DNA of 55,494 nt from contig CALMYE010000237.1 in NCBI GenBank assembly GCA_937873425.1, positions 1-55,494 of the forward strand. The letters run 5' to 3'. The position numbers were made by a program, and so were the translations under genes. The notes under the pieces are model-generated. The model was not told the origin of the DNA. It made no database searches and saw only the letters and a program-made list of their open reading frames with translations. Each line of letters starts with the position of its first letter. The stretch's first letter is position 1. This stretch comes from an uncultured Sphingopyxis sp. Its GTDB lineage: Bacteria; Pseudomonadota; Alphaproteobacteria; Sphingomonadales; Sphingomonadaceae. Below, piece by piece: positions 49,822 through 55,494 of the stretch.

Positions 49822-50677
49822 TGTAGCAAAGCTCCAGTCCGGGTTCGTCCCAGCGCAGCTTCGCAAGCCGTCCGGAGGTCGAAAGGGTGATCCAGGCGTC
49901 GCGCATGTCGGCGCCGCCGAAGGCGATGTTGGTGACATAGCGTTCGCCGCCGATGGCGAACCGGCTCAGATGCCCATCGGGCGTGATCGTCGTGATCCCG
50001 CCCTCGAAAAGCGTCGCGACGCAGATGTTGCCGGCCGCGGTCACCGCGAGGCTGTCGAAGCCGACCGGACCCGATGCGGTCGCGACCCATTCGGGCTTCT
50101 GCGCCGCGACCTTTCGTTCATACCGCCACAACCGTGCCTGATGCGTGTCGGCGACATAGACATGGGCGCCGTCCGGGGACAGGCCGATGCCGTTGTACGA
50201 CACCGCGTGGCGATTGATCGCGGTGATCGACGACCCGTCGGGCAAGGCGGAAAACAGGCCGCTCGCGGTCCGGATGCCGTCGTGACTCTTACCCAGGTCG
50301 GTGAACCACATTCGCCCCTCGGCGTCGAAAACCATGTCGTTCGGCGCTTCCAGAGGAATGCCGTCGCACGCCTCGTAAACCCGCTCGAACTTGCCGGTCG
50401 CCAGATCGACGCGCTCGATGCGCCCTTCATGGCCCGGCCCGCGCGCATTCCGGAATCTCGCGAGGTCGAGTCCGCCATTATTGCACACATAGAGCGCGCC
50501 GTCGGGGCCGATCGCGGCACCATTGGGGCCGCCGCCGATGTCGCAGACCGTCTCCTTGCGCCCGTTGCAGCAGCGCGTGATGCGGCCGCCCGCCAGCTCG
50601 ACGACGATCACCGACCCGTCGGCCATCACCACCGGCCCCTCGGGAAAGGCGAGGCCGTCCGCGACGATCTCCATCAT
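49814..50677 (-). CDS. SMP-30/gluconolactonase-family lactonase
   Basis: A 287-residue six-bladed beta-propeller of the SMP-30 family, which hydrolyse lactones with a divalent metal. Likely metal ligands are the Glu in AFPEGPVV near residue 13, Asn in EAPNDMVF near 110, Asn in SYNGIGLSPDG near 160, and Asp in GFDSLAV near 205. No signal peptide. The ATG at 50677 follows AGGAGAGCGTG; GTG at 50680 and ATG at 50674 are alternatives. It is divergent from the SDR gene across operator site 5. Confidence 0.87.
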   Translation of the reverse strand: MMEIVADGLAFPEGPVVMADGSVIVVELAGGRITRCCNGRKETVCDIGGGPNGAAIGPDGALYVCNNGGLDLARFRNARGPGHEGRIERVDLATGKFERVYEACDGIPLEAPNDMVFDAEGRMWFTDLGKSHDGIRTASGLFSALPDGSSITAINRHAVSYNGIGLSPDGAHVYVADTHQARLWRYERKVAAQKPEWVATASGPVGFDSLAVTAAGNICVATLFEGGITTITPDGHLSRFAIGGERYVTNIAFGGADMRDAWITLSTSGRLAKLRWDEPGLELCYNG

Positions 50678-50693
50678 CACGCTCTCCTGTATA

Positions 50694-50709
50694 ACCTAGT
50701 TAGTCATGT
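50694..50709. promoter_or_regulatory. shared operator motif, site 5 (degenerate)
   Basis: ACCTAGTTAGTCATGT matches the left half of the motif exactly (ACCTAGTTA) but only 7 of 12 core bases overall. It lies between divergent starts at 50677 and 50759. Next to it is a second small palindrome, CATGTCTTGACATG, at 50705-50718, whose inner TTGACA could be a -35 element. It may be a weak site or bind a different protein. Confidence 0.5.
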
Positions 50710-50758
50710 CTTGACATGCGAAGGGGGTCGGCGCAACCTTGAAGGCAGGGAGAGACAC

Positions 50759-51640
50759 TTGCCGGTTCCAGCACATCATATCGTGGCGATGCCGCCGCCG
50801 TTCGACGCGCCGCCTTATCCGAACGACATTTTCGAAGGCCGCACCGTGCTCGTCACCGGCGGCGGATCGGGCATGGGGCTCGCGATGGCGAAGGCCTTTG
50901 CGCAGGGCGGGGCGAGCGTCGCGGTGATGGGCCGCAGCATCGAGCGCGCGCAGGGCGGCGCCGACGAGATCGCGAAGCTCGGCGTGAGCACCCATGCGAT
51001 GAGCTGCGACGTGCGGCTGCCCGAAGCGGTCGCCGCGGCCTTCGACGAGGCGGAAGAGGCGCTCGGCCCGATCAGCCTGCTCGCCAACAATGCCGGCGCC
51101 AATTTCCCGGTGCTGGCCGAGGCTATCTCGCCCAACGCGTGGAACGCAGTGACGCGCATCGCGATCGACGGCACCTTCCTCTGCTCCGCCGAATTCGCCC
51201 GCCGCCGCATCGCGCGCGGAGAGGGCGGAGCGATCGTCAACAACAGCGCGCAATATATCTGGACCGGTTTTCCCGGCGACGCGCACAGCGCTGCCGCCAA
51301 GACCGCGCAGGCGACGATGACGAAGAAGCTCGCCGCCGACTGGGCGCCACACGGCATCCGCGTCAACGCGGTGGCGGCGGGTTTCTTCCCCCACGCAGAC
51401 TCGGTGTCGGGCCGCCGCGACGAGGGGATCGAACCCCTGCAGGCGATGATCCCCGCCGGACGCACCGGCAGCATCCGGGAATTCGGTTGGTTGTCGGCGA
51501 TGACCTGCACGCCGCTGTTCGGCGGCATGACCGGGCAGGTTATCGTGCAGGACGGCGGCGAAAGCCTGCGCCGCTCGCTGATCATGCCCGACTTCGTCCC
51601 ACCGCGCGAACGCGCCGACGGGCCGTGGGGGTGGCAATGA
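50759..51640 (+). CDS. SDR similar to 2,4-dienoyl-CoA reductase
   Basis: A 293-residue SDR. TGGGSGMGLAMAKAF near residue 35, NNAGANFP near 107, and HSAAAKTAQATMTKKLA near 175, where the usual YXXXK is replaced by H-S-A-A-A-K as in peroxisomal-type dienoyl-CoA reductases. That enzyme reduces 2,4-dienoyl-CoA to 3-enoyl-CoA with NADPH. The TTG at 50759 has GGGAGAG at ideal spacing (the same leader style as other genes here); the ATG at 50789 has no ribosome site. Stop overlaps the next ATG. Confidence 0.82.
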   Translation: MPVPAHHIVAMPPPFDAPPYPNDIFEGRTVLVTGGGSGMGLAMAKAFAQGGASVAVMGRSIERAQGGADEIAKLGVSTHAMSCDVRLPEAVAAAFDEAEEALGPISLLANNAGANFPVLAEAISPNAWNAVTRIAIDGTFLCSAEFARRRIARGEGGAIVNNSAQYIWTGFPGDAHSAAAKTAQATMTKKLAADWAPHGIRVNAVAAGFFPHADSVSGRRDEGIEPLQAMIPAGRTGSIREFGWLSAMTCTPLFGGMTGQVIVQDGGESLRRSLIMPDFVPPRERADGPWGWQ

Positions 51641-52140
51641 GCGGCTGGCTGACCGGCAAGCGTGCGCGCGTCGAGGGCGACAGCCCGGTGATCAGGGCCG
51701 CGCTCGGAGCCGCCGGCGCGACGCTGGTCGGCGAAGGCGATTCCGACATCTGGGTCCATATCACACCGCCGCCTGCGGCAAAGCCCGCGCACGAGCTGAC
51801 CCACGCCGAATGGCGTGCTAGCCTCGACGCCGGGCTCGATCGCCGCTTCCTCGGCGCAAAGGACTTTGCCGAGGCATGCCGCGCGCGCGGGCAGGGCGGG
51901 GCGGTCCTGTTCGTCGGCGCGCCCGAACAGGCGCTCGGCGCCGATCAGGCCGCCGCGGCGGGCGCGCTCGGCAACCTCACCAAGACGCTCGGCGTCGAAT
52001 GGGCGCGCGACGGCATCCGCGTGAACAGTGTCCTGACGTGCGAGACGGGCGATACATTGGGCCGTCTCGCCGCCTATCTGGTCAGCGACTATGCCGCCTA
52101 TGTCACCGGCGCGGTGATGGGCATTGCCCTCGATGACTGA
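51637..52140 (+). CDS. degenerate SDR-like mini-protein, 167 aa
   Basis: A short protein with SDR-like C-terminal features: GALGNLTKTLGVEWARDGIRVNSVL near residue 110 and YVTGAVMGIALDD at the end. The N-terminal Rossmann glycine motif and the YXXXK site are missing. It is translationally coupled on both sides (ATGA overlap upstream, eight-base overlap downstream), and codon usage looks like the neighbours, so it is not an obvious pseudogene. It may be a non-catalytic subunit paired with one of the flanking SDRs. Confidence 0.72.
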   Translation: MSGWLTGKRARVEGDSPVIRAALGAAGATLVGEGDSDIWVHITPPPAAKPAHELTHAEWRASLDAGLDRRFLGAKDFAEACRARGQGGAVLFVGAPEQALGADQAAAAGALGNLTKTLGVEWARDGIRVNSVLTCETGDTLGRLAAYLVSDYAAYVTGAVMGIALDD

Positions 52141-52993
52141 CCGCATCCGCCTCGACGGACAGGCGGCGTTCGTCACGGGGGGCGGGGGCGGCATCGGGCG
52201 GGCGATCGCGATCCGGCTTGCCGAGGCCGGAGCGGATGTCGCCATTTTCGACATATTCCCCGAACGCGCCGAAGAGGCGGCGGCGCGCGTGCGCGAGGCC
52301 GGACGGCGCGCGCTGCCGGTCGCCGGCGACGTGATGGACGGGGACGCGCTGCGCGCCGCGATCGACCGCACCGCATCCGAATTCGGCCGCCTCGACATCC
52401 TCGCCAACAATGCCGGCGGCGTCTCGGCGCGCCCGTTCCTCGAACAGAGCGAGCGCAGCATGCGCAAGCATATCGACATCAACCTGATGTCGATGCTGAT
52501 CGCGACGCAGGCCGCGGCGAAGCATATGGTCGCGGGGAAGCGCGGCGGTTCTATCGTCAATGTCGCGAGCATCGAGGCGAGCCGCGCGGCGCCCAATTTC
52601 GCCGTCTACGCCGCATGCAAGGCGGGGATGCTCAGCTTCACCAAGTCGATGGCGGTCGAATTTTCGGGCCACGGCATCCGCGTCAACTGCATCGCCCCCG
52701 ACCATACGGTGACGCCGGGCAATCAGGGCAATCGCGCCGGGCCGGTCGATCCTGTGACGTGGAAACGGCATGCGCCCGAAACCGTCGACGCGATGAACCG
52801 CCTGATCCCGCTCGGGCGCGAAGGCGTCGACATGGAATGCGGCGACGCCGCGGTCTTCCTGTCGAGCGCGATGGCGAGCTACATCACCGGCGTGCTGCTG
52901 CCCGTCGACGGCGGCACCTGGGCGTCGTCGGGTTGGGTGCGCGCGCGCGACGGCAAATGGACGCTGAACGAAGGATTGTCTTTTGGCGCCTAA
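52133..52993 (+). CDS. classical SDR, 286 aa
   Basis: TGGGGGIGRAIAIRL near residue 16, NNAG intact, a serine in NVASIEAS and YAACKAG as YXXXK. The Asp after strand 2 (IFDIFPER) favours NAD(H). A C-terminal extension of about 25 residues follows the DGGTWASSGW block. ATG at 52133 overlaps the previous gene. It likely acts on a hydroxy- or keto-acyl intermediate. Confidence 0.88.
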   Translation: MTDRIRLDGQAAFVTGGGGGIGRAIAIRLAEAGADVAIFDIFPERAEEAAARVREAGRRALPVAGDVMDGDALRAAIDRTASEFGRLDILANNAGGVSARPFLEQSERSMRKHIDINLMSMLIATQAAAKHMVAGKRGGSIVNVASIEASRAAPNFAVYAACKAGMLSFTKSMAVEFSGHGIRVNCIAPDHTVTPGNQGNRAGPVDPVTWKRHAPETVDAMNRLIPLGREGVDMECGDAAVFLSSAMASYITGVLLPVDGGTWASSGWVRARDGKWTLNEGLSFGA

Positions 52994-53100
52994 ACGGAGG
53001 AAATCGCCGCAACATTGCGGGGTTGCGCCAAAGGCCCTAAAGGCGCAGCTAGAGTAATGACGAATTAAACATGCCGGGGACAGGGGCAGGATTTGTGAAC

Positions 53101-53871
53101 ATGGAAAATGGCAGCGCGCGCATCCGGGTGCCCAAGACGTCGGAACTGGTCGCCGATCAGATCCGCGCCCAGATCGTCCGGGGCGACCTCAAGGAGGGGG
53201 ATTCCCTGCCGCCCGAAGGGACGCTGATGGCGACGCTCGGCATCTCGCGCCCGACGCTACGCGAGGCGTTCCGCATCCTCGAGGCCGAAAATCTGATCAG
53301 CGTCGTGCGCGGTTCGCGCAGCGGCGCGCGCGTGCATCAGCCCTCGACCGACCTCGTGTCGCGCTATGCCGGCTATGTGCTGGAATCGCAGGGCACGACG
53401 ATCGCCGACCTCTATACCGCGCGTCTCGCGATCGAGCCGACCGTGGTGCGCTGGCTCGCGACCGCCAAGGGCCAGACGCCCGGTTTCGCCAGGGTCAAGC
53501 AGATCCTCGCCGATTTCGACGAGATGCTGAAGACCGACCGCTATCTCGAATTCGTCGACAATGTCTCGCACTTCCACCAGACGCTGGTCGAGGCGACGGG
53601 CAACAAGACGCTCAGCTTCATGAACCGCATGCTGCTGAACCTCGGCCGGCATCACCAGAACGACTATCAGCGCCGCCATCCGCGCAACAGCGAAGACAAG
53701 CTCAAGAGCCTGCGCGCGGGCTTCAAGTCGTTCGAGAAACTGGTCGCGCTGATCGAGGCGGGCGACGTCGAGGGTGCGGTGTCGCACTGGCGTCTCCACC
53801 TGCGCAACGCGAACGAGACCTGGGCGGCGCGCGGCGAGGGCGAACGGACCGTCGACTCCCTGCACGCATGA
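53101..53871 (+). CDS. GntR-family regulator, FadR/FCD type
   Basis: A 256-residue regulator. The winged helix spans about residues 10-75 with SRPTLREAFRILEAENLI as recognition helix and following strand. The C-terminal helical FCD domain contains YTARLAIEPTVVRWLA and HFHQTLVEATGNKTL, with His residues suited to metal or ligand binding. The start could also be ATG 53071 or GTG 53095; 53101 follows GGGGCAGGA. It overlaps the acyl-CoA ligase gene by four bases. It is one candidate for the protein that binds the shared motif, though no clear copy of the motif precedes its own gene. Confidence 0.87.
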   Translation: MENGSARIRVPKTSELVADQIRAQIVRGDLKEGDSLPPEGTLMATLGISRPTLREAFRILEAENLISVVRGSRSGARVHQPSTDLVSRYAGYVLESQGTTIADLYTARLAIEPTVVRWLATAKGQTPGFARVKQILADFDEMLKTDRYLEFVDNVSHFHQTLVEATGNKTLSFMNRMLLNLGRHHQNDYQRRHPRNSEDKLKSLRAGFKSFEKLVALIEAGDVEGAVSHWRLHLRNANETWAARGEGERTVDSLHA

Positions 53872-55379
53872 CGCCGACCTTCATCGAGGCGATGCGCGCC
53901 GCATCGGCTCGGGCTCCGGATGCGGCGCTGACCGTCGTGTCCGACACCCGCCCCGGCACCGCGACGCTCGCCGAGGTTGTCGCTGCGGGGCGCCGCATGG
54001 GCACGCGCCTGACCGCCGCCGGCATCGTGCCCGGCGACATTATCGCCTGCATGCTGCCCAACTGGCGCGAATGGTGCGTCGTTGCGGTCGCGGCGGCGCA
54101 GGCGGGGGCGGTGATGCTGCCCGTCGTCACCATCTATGGCGCGAAGGAGGTCGGCTTCATCCTGCGCCAGTCGGGCGCGAAATGGCTGTTCACGCCCGAC
54201 CATTTTCGCGGGGTCGATTATAGTGCCCTCGTTGCCGGGTGCGGCGAACCGCGCGCGCTCGAACGCCATGTCGCCGCCGGTCCCGACTTCGACGCGCTCG
54301 AAGCCGAAGGCCCGATCGCCGATCCCGCACCGCGTGGCGCGGACGATCTCGCGCTGCTCGTCTATACCTCCGGCACCACCGCCGATCCCAAGGGGGTGAT
54401 GCACAATGCGCGTTCGATCCTCGCCGAACTGCAATCGATGCGCGACATGCGCGGCGGCAGCGACGACGAGGCGGTGATCTCGCCCTGGCCGCCGGGGCAT
54501 GTCGCGGGCGCGCTGTCGATGTATCGCTTCCTCTGCCAGGCGACGCCGCTGGTGCTGATGGACCAGTGGGACGCCGCGGTCGCCGCCGAGCGGATCGCGC
54601 GGCATCGCATCGCCTTCACCTCGGGCACGCCCTTCCACCTGTCGGGGATGCTCGCGGCGGCCGACGCGCATGGTCATGACCTGTCGTCGCTCCGGCACTA
54701 TATGGTCGGCGCCGCGCCGGTGCCGCCGTCGCTGATCGAGCGCTGTCAGGCACAGGGTCTCGCGGTCTTTCACTGCTACGGGTCGAGCGAGCATCCGACG
54801 GTGACGTCGGGCGTCGCCGAGGACCCGCTCGCCAAGCAGCTCGATACCGAGGGGCGGGTGATTGCAGGGTCGGAGCTGCGCTTCGTTGATGACGACGGCA
54901 ACGATGTGCCGCCGGGCGAGGACGGCGAGATCTGCACGCGCGGGCCGGAGCTGTTCATGGGCTATCTCGACTCCGAACTCAACGAGCGCGCCTTCCTGCC
55001 CGGCGGCTGGTATCGCAGCGGCGACATCGGACGGCTCGACGCCGACGGTTATCTGCTGATCACCGACCGCAAGAAGGACATCATCATCCGCGGCGGCGAG
55101 AATATCTCGTCGAAGGAGGTCGAGGCGCTGCTGCTTGCGCATCCGAAGATCGCCGATGCCGCGGCGGTGGCGGCGCCCGACGAGCGCATGGGCGAGGTGG
55201 TGCGCGCCTGCGTGGTGCTGGCGCCGGGGACGGAGCTGACGCTGGAGGAGCTGCGCGCCTATTTCGCCGGGGCGGGGATGGCGAAGCAGAAGACGCCCGA
55301 GCGGCTGACGATATTGGCGGAATTGCCGCGCAATGCGTCGGGTAAGGTGCTGAAGCACCAGTTGCGAGGGGCTTCCTAA
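53868..55379 (+). CDS. AMP-forming acyl-CoA ligase (cyclohexanecarboxylate-CoA ligase-like)
   Basis: A 503-residue adenylate-forming enzyme. P-loop YTSGTTADPKGVMH begins at residue 166; HCYGSSEHPT near 303 is the A5 block; WYRSGDIGRLDADGYLLITDR near 380 holds the adenylation and hinge residues; RGGENISSKEVE follows; and NASGKVLKHQL near the C-terminus carries the catalytic Lys. The general look recalls ligases for alicyclic acids, but the substrate is not certain. It is coupled to the GntR gene and ends at a family-E repeat. Confidence 0.9.
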   Translation: MTPTFIEAMRAASARAPDAALTVVSDTRPGTATLAEVVAAGRRMGTRLTAAGIVPGDIIACMLPNWREWCVVAVAAAQAGAVMLPVVTIYGAKEVGFILRQSGAKWLFTPDHFRGVDYSALVAGCGEPRALERHVAAGPDFDALEAEGPIADPAPRGADDLALLVYTSGTTADPKGVMHNARSILAELQSMRDMRGGSDDEAVISPWPPGHVAGALSMYRFLCQATPLVLMDQWDAAVAAERIARHRIAFTSGTPFHLSGMLAAADAHGHDLSSLRHYMVGAAPVPPSLIERCQAQGLAVFHCYGSSEHPTVTSGVAEDPLAKQLDTEGRVIAGSELRFVDDDGNDVPPGEDGEICTRGPELFMGYLDSELNERAFLPGGWYRSGDIGRLDADGYLLITDRKKDIIIRGGENISSKEVEALLLAHPKIADAAAVAAPDERMGEVVRACVVLAPGTELTLEELRAYFAGAGMAKQKTPERLTILAELPRNASGKVLKHQLRGAS

Positions 55380-55381
55380 AG

Positions 55382-55458
55382 CCCCTCCCCTTCAGGGGAG
55401 GGGTTGGGGTGGGGCCATCGGCCTCGCGCAAGGCCGATGGCCCACCCCGCTGCGACTA
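55382..55458. repeat. large composite stem-loop repeat (family E), truncated copy 6
   Basis: The left hairpin CCCCTCCCCTTCAGGGG..., the inner arm GGCCATCGGCC / GGCCGATGGCC and the segment CACCCCGCTGCGACTA match other copies, but then the sequence departs from the expected AAG...CAAGTCTCGCTGCC and right hairpin. The element seems cut after CTA at about 55458. Confidence 0.75.
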
Positions 55459-55494
55459 GGCTCAGGACTCATTAATCCAGAATAGGCAGATGCA
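55459..55494. other. possible mobile-element end inserted in the repeat
   Basis: The last 36 bases begin GGCTCAGGACTCATTAATCC and show no similarity to the part of the repeat that should follow. Breaking right after CTA is what insertion of an IS with a TA- or CTAG-type target would give. No transposase frame is visible before the window ends, so this is only a suspicion. Confidence 0.3.

Noticed and set aside
53025-53046. GCGCC...GGCGC inverted repeat before the GntR gene as its operator
   Set aside because: Arms are only five bases, G/C-rich and likely by chance; it does not fit the usual GT-N-AC form of this regulator class.
1-55494. tRNA, rRNA, riboswitch or prophage genes
   Set aside because: None was recognised when reading both strands; no tRNA-like cloverleaf with CCA or integrase-like frame was found.

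Overview
The window reads as chromosomal DNA of a high-GC alphaproteobacterium of the Sphingomonadales, most like Sphingopyxis. The grounds are the three-gene proton-translocating transhydrogenase (pntAA, pntAB, pntB), the 40-residue aa3 oxidase subunit IV, and several families of palindromic intergenic repeats. This assignment is inference from gene content and recalled relatives. No rRNA, tRNA, CRISPR array or complete transposon was seen.

Left third (1-18.2 kb), mostly housekeeping. It holds a possible gene 5' end at the left edge, the small oxidase subunit, pntAA, a secreted fasciclin-domain protein that splits the pnt locus, then pntAB-pntB and an aspartate/glutamate racemase. Next come a periplasmic beta-helix protein with its di-heme cytochrome partner, maleylacetoacetate isomerase, a TonB-dependent receptor, a methyltransferase, dihydrolipoyl dehydrogenase and a PAP2 phosphatase. 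Two unrecognised envelope proteins, a class IV aminotransferase, a sulfotransferase-like protein and a secreted amidohydrolase complete this part.

Right two thirds (18.2-55.4 kb), a large catabolic island built almost wholly of CoA-thioester enzymes. It has two acyl-CoA ligases, three adjacent large/small acyl-CoA dehydrogenase pairs, four crotonases, a two-hot-dog MaoC-type dehydratase, an alpha-methylacyl-CoA racemase-like protein, a thiolase and seven SDR-type proteins, one of them a degenerate mini-protein. It also has a thioesterase, a wax-ester synthase/DGAT-like acyltransferase, a CrtC/AttH-like protein, two nitronate-monooxygenase-family flavoproteins, an NADPH:quinone reductase, an SMP-30 lactonase with a SnoaL-like protein, and a kinase plus dehydrogenase pair that resembles a split ACAD11. 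MarR and GntR regulators are embedded. Paired dehydrogenases, a racemase and an IpdC-like flavoprotein are hallmarks of steroid, bile-acid or isoprenoid-acid degradation in other bacteria. The true substrate cannot be read from the sequence, and no ring hydroxylase or extradiol dioxygenase lies in the window.

The most notable non-coding signal is a palindromic motif with core AGTTATATAACT at four divergent promoters of the island (two exact, two with one mismatch) and a degenerate copy at a fifth. It would tie the blocks into one regulon. A different palindrome precedes the MarR gene, and a third, LiuR-like one precedes the first dehydrogenase pair. Large stem-loop repeats sit at most operon ends and may act as terminators.
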